Of a DNA stretch of 64,000 nucleotides, positions 46,301 through 56,210 are shown piece after piece. Where the stretch lies: positions 711,820 through 775,819 of the forward strand of contig JXTC01000030.1 of NCBI GenBank assembly GCA_002914845.1, written 5' to 3'. The notes under the pieces are model-generated. The model did not search any database, was not told the origin of the DNA, and saw nothing but the letters and a program-made list of their open reading frames with translations. The stretch's first letter is position 1. Every line of letters begins with the position of its first letter. The position numbers and the translations under genes are program-made. Source of the stretch: Trema orientale (taxonomy: Eukaryota > Streptophyta > Magnoliopsida > Rosales > Cannabaceae).

Positions 46301-48835
46301 CAAAACCTGCCAAAGAAAATGAAAAGAAAATTTTCAACCAAAGAAATAAACACATAACAAAATGTAAGTAAACCTACATTAGGAGAATTAATAAAATAGT
46401 AAGGGCTAGTATTGGGAGTGAAATCCTGCAGGTTAAGGTTTCTGAACAAAATTCTTTGTGCTTAAAAACGTGAAACAATGACCAAGATCTCACCAGTTAG
46501 AGAGGCATAAATTAGAATCTCCTGTCTGCTTCTTTTATTCTTTATTGAATTTTTTTTATAAACTAATAACTGAAGCTCAAAGATTGTCTCACCTAAGAAC
46601 TAAGCTTTTCCAAGGATTTATTATTCATCATGGGATCAATGTAAAAACCTCGTCACAGGGAAAAAAATTAAAGGGAAAAAAATTCCTGGCATAGTGGTTA
46701 GGTGGAGGGAATAGAAGCTGCATATACTACGTAATCAGTAGTATCTCTCTTAAATTGAGCATTATAAAAGTTCAGTTGCATAATAGGCAAGCTAGTCAGA
46801 GATTCCAACCAAACTAGCTAGTCAGGGAAGGTAGGNNNNNNNNNNNNNNNNNNNNNNNNNNNNNNNNNNNNNNNNNNNNNNNNNNNNNNNNNNNNNNNNN
46901 NNNNNNNNNNNNNCTTAGACTTTTTATTCTTATTCATAATTGAGATAATCCCAACCTCCACCAGCAAGCAGCATCCGAGTGAATTGTAACCTCTCGATCT
47001 GTTTATAAGGGGTCAGGACTCGTCAAGAGACGAGATGAGACATAGCCAGTAGTATCTCTCTTAAATTGACGATTATAAAAGTTCAGTTGCATAATAGGCA
47101 AGCTTTCACAGGTTTTTTTCATTTTAATTAAACATTTTGTTGCAAAATTAAACTGATATTTTCATATTCAATCTGAGACTTCAGGAAATTCTAGCATGAA
47201 ATGAGTTTAACAGAAATCAAAATGCTAAACACGTGGTTCAACTCCACACAGGAGAGATGATGAGAACACAGTCAGCCACACCATGAAACATATATGAATG
47301 TAGAAAGTAAAGTCCTTAAGATTAGAGGTCCTCTGATGACCATCTTTATAGTTTTAAAAGAACCTAGGAGCATCTTTCACCTGCTTAACAGGGAACCCAA
47401 ATTCTATCCTTGATACCATATTGGTCGTCCATTCACTATTTAACAAAGATTGCTCAGAAAACATCAAAACTAGTGGCATCTTGTCCCATAATAACACACA
47501 ATGTAACATGAACGATACAAACAAAAAAGTTAGCGAGTGTCACCTGCATTGTTTCACTCTCAATACTAAGGCTCCGTAGAAGTCTAATCTTTGGAGCTTC
47601 GAATGACAGCATTTGAAGCTCTACATTGCCATCCGTGGAAATCATGGAACTAAATCTTTCCTGATGACATAGAAACTACTTTCATAAATAGTTCACAGAA
47701 GAACGCTTAGTAACAAGAACTTTGTTTATGTACAATATTGATTAGCACTTGTAAGAAAAGGAATACATAATAAAGTAATACACTGATAAGAAAANAACCC
47801 AGAGTATAATAAAAGAGCAAATTAAAACAAATGACAAGACACAAAAGCATATTGGTCCAACAGAACCTGAAAAAGATTCTACCTTTTTTTTTTTTTTTCT
47901 TGTTTTATTTCCTTGAGGAGAAGATTCCTAAAATTATTGTAAACTAATTTTCTTGTCCAACCGGAAGAATCTAATTGTAGCCTCATAGACACGCAAACTT
48001 TGTGTCATCCTTTTCCCTATCTGCTCCTTCTCTCAAGGTTCTGTCTTCAGAAAAACTCGAGTAAAAGGCCCCAAAGTTTCTCTTCATCTTCAATAAAGAA
48101 TCGGTTTTTCTTCATGACAGACAAGTGAAATACACTAAAATGCAGCAGAAACTAAATGCTATCACCAAATCAATTAAAAGGGAAGTCACTTTTTGAGTCC
48201 CTCTGCCATTGATTTAATCTAAAGTATCACTAAAGATTGAACTCTAATTTCGTTAATATTGATGGATTTCAACCGGGGGGAAAAAAAAAATTCTTAGCTC
48301 TAATTTCAGTGGTTGTGCCAGTAAAATGCATATCATTTGGGATTTCAACAAACAAACTATCGTATATAAATCTTAAACAAAAAGATTGGTTACTGGTACA
48401 AACCAAGAAAACAAAAATAAAAAAGAAAAGCAATTAAAATAAGTCAAATTAAAAATAAAAAATAAAAACACCAATAACCCAATCTGATTAAATGCGTTAA
48501 AATATTAATGCATCCCCATACAAAGACATTTAAGCAAACAGTTGATAGACATGGATAATGGGTTACATAGATACCTGCAGAGGAGAAGGGACCAACTGGG
48601 TATTCCGTTTGGTTTGATCCAAAGCAAAGTGAATGAATTTATGGTAAGAGATTGCAGAGACTTGTAAAGAGGATGGCCTCTTCTGCTGCTTCCAACTAGA
48701 GGTAACAGTGCTAGTGAGTAAGATAGTGGTGATAAGACGTGGTCGATGCATTTGTGGTAGAAAGAAGCTCAGGGAAGAAGAAGATTCCATTGAAGAAGAT
48801 AAAAGGCTTCCACTAAAACTGAAACTCATCCTCAC
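43383..48835 (-). CDS. HY2: Phytochromobilin:ferredoxin oxidoreductase (phytochromobilin synthase)
   Basis: HY2 reduces biliverdin IXa to phytochromobilin in plastids, using ferredoxin, to make the phytochrome chromophore. Eight exons join in frame to 347 aa (Arabidopsis 329): 48835-48575, 47660-47544, 46306-46212, 44700-44607, 44474-44343, 44222-44118, 43706-43656 and 43571-43383. Recognisable segments include VELQMLSFEAPKIRLLRSL, VLDFAAFPKPEYDVPIFCAN, DLNPLHDVINQRDYKEKYY, LPWGGKLTSESLKFFSP, DPGHGVLKKLIGDAAAK, ELGSKSFLDYFPDYRSDDGT and FENRPWDARGEFIG. The Ser/Arg-rich N-terminus of about 55 residues fits a plastid transit peptide. An N gap lies in intron 2, not in an exon. Intron 3 (44701-46211) holds an extra exon-like frame at 45951-46095. 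Confidence 0.95.
45951..46095 (-). other. Exon-like open stretch inside HY2 intron 3
   Basis: A 145-bp stretch on the HY2 strand is open throughout and bounded by a good acceptor (TTGTTGTTAG) and donor (GTG/GTAATT). It would encode LRSIQNAFQGRLDSALMYF, GPKKFDKKLSKMSGKLKLMP and TIEKAV. I do not recognise the sequence. If spliced between exons 3 and 4 it fits the incoming phase but shifts exon 4 out of frame. It could be a poison exon, an exon of a nested gene, or chance. Confidence 0.35.
46731..47104. repeat. Direct repeats flanking an assembly gap in HY2 intron 2
   Basis: AGTAGTATCTCTCTTAAATT and the following ATTATAAAAGTTCAGTTGCA with TAATAGGCAAGCT occur at 46738-46796 and again at 47051-47103, almost unchanged. 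Between them are 78 Ns (46836-46913). The layout suggests either a real tandem duplication or an assembly error at a repeat. A single N also occurs at 47795. Confidence 0.85.
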
Positions 48836-49608
48836 AACAACGTCAAAGCTCTCCTCACTACGGTGTCTTTCTCTCTGAGCACTTGAGCTTGAGCTTAGGT
48901 TCCATTAGGCATTAGTTTCAAGGCTTTCCTCTTTGGTCTTTTCCTTTTTATCTTTTTATTCCTTTTAAGCTCAATCACTCTCACTTCTTTTTTTTTTTTC
49001 TTTTTAATTAGTTAAACCCCTGAGATTAACGGATTAAACCTTTTTGTACAATTAATTACACCGCCGTTTAATACCTCAGACCCTATTTGGCAAATTTAGA
49101 TTTTTTTTTATTTTTTTATTTTGTTACTTTTCTTATTATTTTTTGGGTTACAAACTAGTATCGTTCCGTCCGTTGGCACTCGCAGTAGTGTTTGATGGTG
49201 AGGAAAAAAATCGGACTGAAAAAATAAAAGAGACCAAATGTGTAAAATAGAAAGCGGAAAGTACAAAAAAAAAAAAAAAAAAGTATTTTTCCTACGTAGT
49301 TATTTCGTACTTAAGAGGGAAAAAAAAAGTGTATTTATTTTAAAATGATAATTTTATCTTTTTAATTAGAAAATATCATGGATAAGCCATTTTTAAGATA
49401 AGGATTCGCTTGAAAACTATTTCTTATAAAAAGAGAAAACCGGTACCAAATGATGAGGGATCAATTAGATACAGATAATGATCTTATAATTATAAGGTCC
49501 ATTCGAACATAAAATCCAATCTTAGAAATATAGCTTCTTCTTCTTCTTTTTTTCCCCCTATCCACGACTTCAATGCATTTTGGAATTGAGAAATTTTTAC
49601 TAGAGCAG
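48836..49608. promoter_or_regulatory. HY2 upstream region
   Basis: Leader and presumed promoter of HY2; CT-rich just upstream of the start (48840-49000). No specific regulatory motif is called with confidence. No other gene. Confidence 0.4.
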
Positions 49609-50472
49609 GTGTTATCCGAAAATAATTGATTAATTTGGACCTTGGAATTATTATAAATTAGTTTCATGTCCCGATTTTCAGGGGCATCTATTATGGGAGT
49701 TGCTGGTCCTTTAGAATTAAAATGCATATGGTCCAGATAAGTGGGTGTTGGAGGTATATATGCAGATCCTTCGGAGTTCTAGCATGTCAACTCGGTTAAG
49801 TTTGGGGAGCTTGTCGCTAGTCGTTAACTTGATGCTGAAGAAGGGACTAGGCCATAACTACACAAATTGGTCGGGGTCTAGAGTCGATCCTCCACCCCCC
49901 TGCGGCCTCTCCCAATGAGCTCAAGGCAGGATAAAACCAGTCGATATTACCCTGTTGGATAAGGCTGGATCCCCGTGTGGGATGCCGCATGGACCTCGTG
50001 TGGTTACCAAAACCACAAGGCTAGGCCCGTGATAAGTGTCATAAAATGCCTATTTCTATTACCAGAGGTCAGGTAGAAGATTCTAGAACCTTCTAGAACC
50101 TCCAAGACATTCCATCAAGTCCTAGAATTCTCTAAAATATTCTGGAACATTGTAGATAACTATTTATCCAGATTATTCTTTGTAATTAATATAGAATTCC
50201 CTACTGTACGTGTACAAGCCTCTATATATAAAGAGAGGCACTTCTTATTTGTAAATCATCCTTAAAAATATAAGTAGTAGTCTTTCATTCTCTCTCAAAC
50301 TCTCTAAATCTTCTACTAAATTCTCTTGTGTGCAGGAGTGTGAGTAAGTAAAGCTTAACTTAGCCAAGCAAGCGTGCTAAGTACTGCATGAGTGCCTTGA
50401 AGAAGCTAGGCCCATGACAAGGTGCTATTCGATAATAATTGATTGATTTAGATCTTGGAATTATTATAGATA
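49609..50472 (+). mobile_element. LTR-like fossil between direct repeats
   Basis: A segment of about 770 bp with promoter-like TATATATAAAGAGAG at about 50222-50236 followed by a leader-like stretch. It lies between two copies of a 48-bp sequence (TCCGAAAATAATTGATTAAT type) at about 49615-49658 and 50430-50472. A second pair, AGGCTAGGCCC with GTGATAAG and AAGCTAGGCCCATGACAAG, lies at 50022-50040 and 50403-50421. This looks like a solo LTR or short LTR element remnant with a duplicated flank; family unknown, old. Confidence 0.4.
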
Positions 50473-50474
50473 AA

Positions 50475-51600
50475 TCGTTGGTATAATGAAAATAATTAGG
50501 GAGAAAAGGGCCTATACTAAACAAATAGTTATTCTACAAAATTGGTGTGTAAGTGTAATTTAGCAAATCCAATTCTCTAATTAACTCAACAAGTTTTCTC
50601 CTACATTTCTCTCCATCTTAGGGGGAGGAATTTTTTGTGGACCCTTCTAATTTTTTTTCATCCGCTGTTTTCTTCTCTTCAGTTTTACCTCCTATCAATA
50701 AACCCAATTTTTCATTTTCTCTCCACTTTTTTTAGTTACTATTCTTATTATCCCGTTTTCCTTCTTAACAAATATAGTCTTAGTGTCATCTTTTCTGTTT
50801 CAAGCCACATGTTGAGAATGCATGTGAGATCATTTTTACTGGTAACAAGTTAATAATTATTTATTTTATTATTCAACCAAAATCTGCAATTTATTTGTTT
50901 CAATCTATTATTGCAAAGATTAATTTCTAAAATAGTATATTTGTTTTACCTCTGAAAAAGAAAATCAGAAACATCATCATTTCTTGCACAAATGAAGAAT
51001 TACTAATAGATAAGACTTACCAATTTGTGAGAGAGGTGGGATAGTAATTCTAGACTAATTGAGGTAAATCGGTGACTAATGAATTCATGTTAATATATTG
51101 TGCTCTTTGATTTGTCAAGAGTTAAATCAAACTAGTTGGTTAAACCTCAACACTTTTTGTCCTGGACGATCTTTGTCGGCGTAATTAGGCACCAAAACAT
51201 ATAAAATCTTCTCATTAACTTAATATCAGAAATGATTTTATATACAGGAAAAATTAATATACTAGCAAATACACTAGGAATCATGGACGGTGCCAGCTCA
51301 CTAGCAAGGGACTGAAGTTTCCTCAAATTTTTTTTTATATGCATTAAATTAGTTAAAATGTCTGATATAACTTTTAAAAAAGTTTGAAAAAAATAATTAA
51401 GTCCCTAAAAGATTTTAAAAATACAATAACACCTTATAAGCGCACAATTAAAAGTTTGTTGCATTGGTTAATAAAAAAGGGTCCAAACCTATTTCAAAAT
51501 TAATATATAGCTTCTTTTTTTTTTTTGAAAGAGAAATAATATAACTTATTATTTCATTTTAATTGATTTTAAGTAAATTCAATAAAAAAAAACTTTTTGG
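50475..51600. other. Intergenic, left flank of hAT remnant
   Basis: AT-rich sequence with no gene recognised. Part of it (51340-51600) may be decayed hAT element interior. Confidence 0.4.
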
Positions 51601-52085
51601 ACTTGCTTCTTTGTATGGCATAATTGTGTACATATGATATATTTTCAGCTTTTGATAAGAAAAGGTTAATTTACTTTGCTGAGTATTATCCAAAGGACTT
51701 TTATACTATAGAACTTATAAAACTTGATGATCAACTCGAAACATATATAATTAATATGCGTTTCAGTGAGAAATTTAATAGATTGAAAGGTATCGATGAT
51801 CTTGCACAAAAAATGGTTAAGGCAATAAGACACAATGTTTAGCCTCTCATTTATCGACTCATGACATTGTTATTAATTTTACAAATTGCTATTACTAATA
51901 TGAAGAGGGGATTCTATTCTATGAATTTTTTGAAGAATTAACTACATAATAGAATGAGTGATCAATGGATGAATGATAATTTATTTGTTTATATTGAAAA
52001 AGACATATTTAATGATATTGATAATGAATTCATAATAAAACGCTTTCAATGAATAAAAACGATTCAAGTACAATTGTAATATTTA
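51600..52085 (+). pseudogene. hAT transposase C-terminal remnant (ZMYM1-like family)
   Basis: The frame at 51624-51842 has AEYYPKDF, LDDQLETYIINMR, FSEKFNRLKGIDDLAQKMV, which match the region before the dimerisation domain of plant hAT transposases annotated as zinc-finger MYM-type protein 1-like. After broken sequence, 51950-52055 adds WMNDNLFVYIEKDIF, IDNEFIIKRF, the usual C-terminus. The 3' end near 52125-52165 (AAATTCTGGCTCCGTCTCT) is typical of these elements. Most of the catalytic part is absent. Confidence 0.8.
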
Positions 52086-52325
52086 TTATTAGTTTTAATT
52101 ATTTTTTGAATTATAATTACGGCTCAACACCCTTTGTGACCTTTGTGAGAAATTCTGGCTCCGTCTCTACTAGGAATAATTAGACTACAACAGGTCATTT
52201 TTAAGTATAAAGGAAACTGTGGATTTAGATAGAGTAAGAAGAGCAGAAAGAGGGTTGTTAACACAACCACACCACTATTTTTTTTTTCAGCATAAAATGA
52301 AAAAAAAAAATATATAGTATATATA

Positions 52326-52496
52326 GGGCGCGTCTACAGTAGGGGCGCCCCTACGTAGGCTCTGTCTATTCGCCGTTGGATGGGAATCTGTATATAAATA
52401 GATTCTCTACAAATTCTCGTTATTCCCCACAGATTCCCATTCAACGATAATTAAGGCATGACCCTACATAGGCACGCCCCTACCGTAGCCATCCCC
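52326..52496 (-). mobile_element. Foldback MITE, copy C (9-bp TSD)
   Basis: 171 bp in the opposite orientation to the other copies, flanked by perfect GTATATATA at 52317-52325 and 52497-52505. It starts GGGCGCGTCTACAGTAGGGG and ends CTACCGTAGCCATCCCC. Confidence 0.93.
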
Positions 52497-52792
52497 GTAT
52501 ATATATTTAAAGCAAATGAAAACCAAATTGTTTGACAACAAATACAGTAATTCTCACCCCGAAAAAGTAAAAAAAAAACTGTAATTCACTTTTCGACAGG
52601 AAAGAAAACCTAATTAGTTCCTTTCAAAAAAAGCTGATTAGTAAATTTAGAATCGAAATAATTTAAAAAATAAATAGAAAGTTTGATTGTCATATATGTT
52701 TTGTAAATGAGGGAGATGTGAATATAAAATTTTCTTTTCCTTCTAAAAGGAAATTCAACAAAAGGGTAGGAGTAATAATAATAATAATAATA

Positions 52793-52966
52793 GGGGATGG
52801 CTACGGTAGGGGCGTCCCTACGTAGGGTCATGCCTTAATTATCGTTGGATGGGAATCTGTGGGGAATAACGAGAATCTGTGGAGAATCTATTTATATACA
52901 GATTCCCATCCAACGGTGAATAGACAGGACCCTACGTAGGGGCGCCCCTACTGTAGTAGGACGCGC
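52793..52966 (+). mobile_element. Foldback MITE, copy D (9-bp TSD)
   Basis: 174 bp, flanked by ATAATAATA at 52784-52792 and 52967-52975 within an AAT microsatellite, so the duplication is less diagnostic here. The body is nearly identical to copy B. It ends about 255 bp upstream of the intact PPR start codon, and lies about 300 bp from the oppositely oriented copy C. Confidence 0.9.
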
Positions 52967-53221
52967 ATAATAATAACAATAATAATAATAATTATCATGC
53001 TTTGAAAAAATAAATAATAACAATAATAATAAATATCATAGAAAACGAGGACAAGCATAAGAACTCGCTTCTCTTCATCAGGTTAGCCTGTGATTTCCCT
53101 TAGCGCAGCGGGTAGACCCAAGTGAGACTGAGAGACAGAGATAGCTCCATTTCCGGTGGATAGAAAATTGAAGGAAACCCAGTCCACTTCTTTCTCTGAA
53201 TTCAGATTCTGAGAGCTGAAA

Positions 53222-55039
53222 ATGCTGAGAATTTGTTCGAAACATGTTTTCGTGACCAGTGGACAGAAAACTATTCGAGGTAACATGTTTTCTCCTCCTG
53301 TTATTATTATTCATTTAATCATTCGAGGTAACATGTTTTCTCCTCCTGCTCCTACTTTTGTCCATACTCATTCCCAAGCTTCTCCTCAAAGATACAAAAC
53401 CAAAGATGATATACATGTAAGTAGTCTTGAAGATGCTCTTACCTTATTTGATGGGATGCTCTACACGCGTCCTCTGCCTTCTGTTGTGCGCTTTAGTCAG
53501 TTGTTGGGTAGACTTGTGAGAATGAAGCACTATTCCACAGTTGTTTCTTTATATAGGCAATTAGATCTTGCTGGAATCCAGAATGATGCATATGTTCTTA
53601 ACATTTTGATTAATTGCTTCTCTCATTTGAAGCATATGATGCCCTTCAGTCTATCTGTTTCGGGGAAATTGATTAAATTTGGTTATGAAATGAATACCGT
53701 TACCCTCAATACTCTACTCAAGGGATTTTTGCTTGAGGGGAAGACTGATGAGGCGCAAGAATGCTATCGTAAATTGGTTGCGCAAGGTTGTAAGCCTAAT
53801 TTATTTACTTATAACATATTACTAGATGGGTTTTGTAAGATGGGTAACACTCCTGCAGCTGTTCTGTTGCTAAGGGAAATGGAAAAAAAATTAGTCAAGC
53901 CTAACATTGTTTCCTATAACACGATTATTGACGGTCTCTGCAAGGATGGCTTAGTTGTTGACGCTGTGGACATCTTCTCAAAAATGATGAGGAGAGGTGT
54001 TGTTCCAGATGTCATTACCTACACCACCTTGATACATGGAGCGAGCTTGATAGGCCAGTGGAAAGAGGCAATAAGGATATTTAATCTAATGGTTCGTCAA
54101 AACATTACCCCCAATGTACGTACTTTTACTGTATTGGTTGATATGCTCGGCAAAGAGGGCGAGGTAGCAAAGGCACAAAGAGTGATTGATATTATGATTC
54201 AAAGAGGCATCAGACCTGATGACTTCACTTATAATTCGCTCATGGACGGTTACTGTTTGCGAGGAGAAATTGACGAGGCAAGGAAGGTGTTTGATATGAT
54301 TAGGAAAGATTGTGCAAGTAGTTTGCATGGTTGTAGTATTTTAATCAATGGGTATTGTAAGAGTAAGAGGATAGAAGAGGCTCTTGTATTGTTTCAAGAA
54401 ATGTCTTCAAAGGGATTTACTCTGGACGTTGTTACTTATACCACCCTTATTGGTGGTTTGTGTGCAGTAGGGAGAACCCATGCTGCTCAAGAGCTACTTT
54501 TGGAGATGCAAGCTAACAGCCAATTTCCAGATATTCAAACTTATGCTACTTTACTTGATGGCCTATGCAATTATGGACAATTGGAGGAGGCAATGACATT
54601 ATTTCAAGACATGGAAGAAAGGAAGTTACCACTAAATATAGTTGTCTACACTATCCTCATTGGAGGTATGTTTAAAGCTGGAGACTTCGCAGGTGCAAAG
54701 AATCTCTTTTGCAAATTATCATCAAAAGGCTTACAACCTAATGTTAGGACTTATACAGTAATGATTGATGGACTTCTTAGAGGGGGGCTTGTAGGTGAAG
54801 CTATAAATTTGTTTCTTGAAATGGAAGAAAATGGTTGCCCTCCAAGCAGTTGTACTTATAATTTAATGATCCGGGGACTTGTCCATAATCATGAGACATC
54901 AAGAGGAGTGAAATTTACTAATGAAATGGTGAAAAGGGGTTTCTCTGCAGATGCTTCAACTTTTGAGTTTTTTGTTAATATGATATCTGCTGGTAAACTA
55001 GATCCTTCTTTGCAACCAGTGATCCGAAAGGACTTATGA
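53222..55039 (+). CDS. Rf-like (RFL) P-class pentatricopeptide repeat protein
   Basis: An intact intronless frame of 605 aa. After an N-terminal leader of about 60 residues there are roughly 14 tandem 35-aa PPR motifs from about residue 95 to 590, for example YNTIIDGLCKDGLVVDAVDI, TYTTLIGGLCAVGRTHAA and TYATLLDGLCNYGQLEEAM. P-class PPR proteins bind organellar RNA in a base-specific way. The RFL clade includes fertility restorers that act on mitochondrial transcripts; mitochondrial targeting here is inferred from clade, not shown. Within the leader a 48-bp tandem duplication (53274-53321 and 53322-53369 region) repeats IRGNMFSPP. Family relatives nearby are all broken (17796-18045, 34892-36671, 56211-56575). 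A start at the first ATG matches the start of the other copies. Confidence 0.93.
   Translation: MLRICSKHVFVTSGQKTIRGNMFSPPVIIIHLIIRGNMFSPPAPTFVHTHSQASPQRYKTKDDIHVSSLEDALTLFDGMLYTRPLPSVVRFSQLLGRLVRMKHYSTVVSLYRQLDLAGIQNDAYVLNILINCFSHLKHMMPFSLSVSGKLIKFGYEMNTVTLNTLLKGFLLEGKTDEAQECYRKLVAQGCKPNLFTYNILLDGFCKMGNTPAAVLLLREMEKKLVKPNIVSYNTIIDGLCKDGLVVDAVDIFSKMMRRGVVPDVITYTTLIHGASLIGQWKEAIRIFNLMVRQNITPNVRTFTVLVDMLGKEGEVAKAQRVIDIMIQRGIRPDDFTYNSLMDGYCLRGEIDEARKVFDMIRKDCASSLHGCSILINGYCKSKRIEEALVLFQEMSSKGFTLDVVTYTTLIGGLCAVGRTHAAQELLLEMQANSQFPDIQTYATLLDGLCNYGQLEEAMTLFQDMEERKLPLNIVVYTILIGGMFKAGDFAGAKNLFCKLSSKGLQPNVRTYTVMIDGLLRGGLVGEAINLFLEMEENGCPPSSCTYNLMIRGLVHNHETSRGVKFTNEMVKRGFSADASTFEFFVNMISAGKLDPSLQPVIRKDL
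53274..53349 (+). repeat. 48-bp in-frame duplication in the PPR leader
   Basis: TTCGAGGTAACATGTTTTCT followed by CCTCCTG occurs at 53275-53301 and 53323-53349. It repeats IRGNMFSPP and lengthens the N-terminal leader by 16 residues, while the other PPR copies show a single equivalent. Confidence 0.9.
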
Positions 55040-55924
55040 GTTATATTTTTTGTGTTTTAAAGTTGTTTTCATTATCATATGAAAATTTTAGTTATCTTTC
55101 CATGGCATTCATATGTATGTTCATTTAACTATTCGATTTAGATAAGCTTTGGACTGTAGACGGAAAACAACATCTGTGAATATTTAACATGCTTTTGAGT
55201 TTTTATTTGGGTAGCCTCTTGACTCGTTTTATGTTAGTTTCTGTAGGCAGTCAGGACATAGTACTCTACTTTTAGTATATTCCGATTTCTATGCTTTAGA
55301 TCATGGGCTTCTTACTGTTGCGCTCTGAGATAAGACTTATTTTGTCCTATTGTGTCCGAATATTTCTGTTTGTGCTTTTGAATCATGAAGTTCGTGAAAA
55401 AATAAAAATAAAAAATTGTATTGGTAGATAAAGCAGGAGAAGTTGTTATGGTACTGACTAGAAAGTTTTTAAGTAGATTTGTTAAATACAAGTATGTGAT
55501 TATTTTTTAGATTGGTCGCATCTTTGAACATTCTCCATATCCAGAGAAAAAACAACTTTATTTGCAACAGCCTGTTAAGTTTCCGGACAGATATTACGAG
55601 AAAGAAGGATTATGTAATTTGTAAATCAGGATCAGTTACTGCATATTAACTTGAGAGATATTATCTTTTTACTTGTGGAATGGCGAAGATGCTCCAATAC
55701 ATGTTAAAGATACATATTTTTAGGTGAGAAGATCAATCTTTTTCTTTCTTTGTTGCTTGAGTTTTCTCTCTGTTTCATGCATTTATTGATCTTCCTAGCC
55801 TTTTTCTGCCGTGCTTTTATACTTTTTTAGTGACATTTTACTCTCTTTGCTCAAAATTTTCTCCAGAGTAAGCAAAATAAAGATCGAGGTTTGAAAACTC
55901 TTGAAAAGTTACTTGTTTACTAGA
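55040..55924. other. PPR 3' flank
   Basis: The first 380 bases are the PPR 3' flank and are also found, diverged, after the second PPR fragment (56576-56950) and, in reverse, left of the broken copy (34590-34890). The rest shows no recognised feature. Confidence 0.6.
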
Positions 55925-56147
55925 GAAAGAATGAACCAAATCATTAAAGCACTTGCTGGATTTATATCTTATCTCACTGTTAAGTCCGTTAGTCTTACGT
56001 CCAAGGTAGTTCATTGAACTTGGTTACACGCATCGATGACACAAGACCAACCCTTTCCACCGAGTAGGCAAGTGCATATGTAAGATTTTTCACACCCTCT
56101 CTACAGTACTAAAAGCATGTTTACAGTCGACTCGATTGTGAAAAAAA
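55925..56147 (-). pseudogene. Fragment of the Rossmann gene (exon 5 plus flanking intron)
   Basis: This matches 61400-61660 on the same strand. It includes the exon 5 equivalent (about 55993-56100), with GTGTGAAAAATCTTACATAT and the GAAAGGGTTGGTCTTG, GTAACCAAGTTCAATGAACT segments recognisable. It has substitutions and no neighbouring exons. It lies between the intact PPR gene and a PPR fragment, so it was probably copied together with that PPR region. Confidence 0.85.
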
Positions 56148-56210
56148 AAAATACCTATTAGATAATGATCATATATATATATATGGTTAATTCAATGACG
56201 GGAATTATCT

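Noticed and set aside
46836-46913. HY2 exon 3 missing in the N gap
   Set aside because: The exon encoding the PEYDVPIFCAN segment is found at 46212-46306 with proper splice sites and phase, so the gap is purely intronic.
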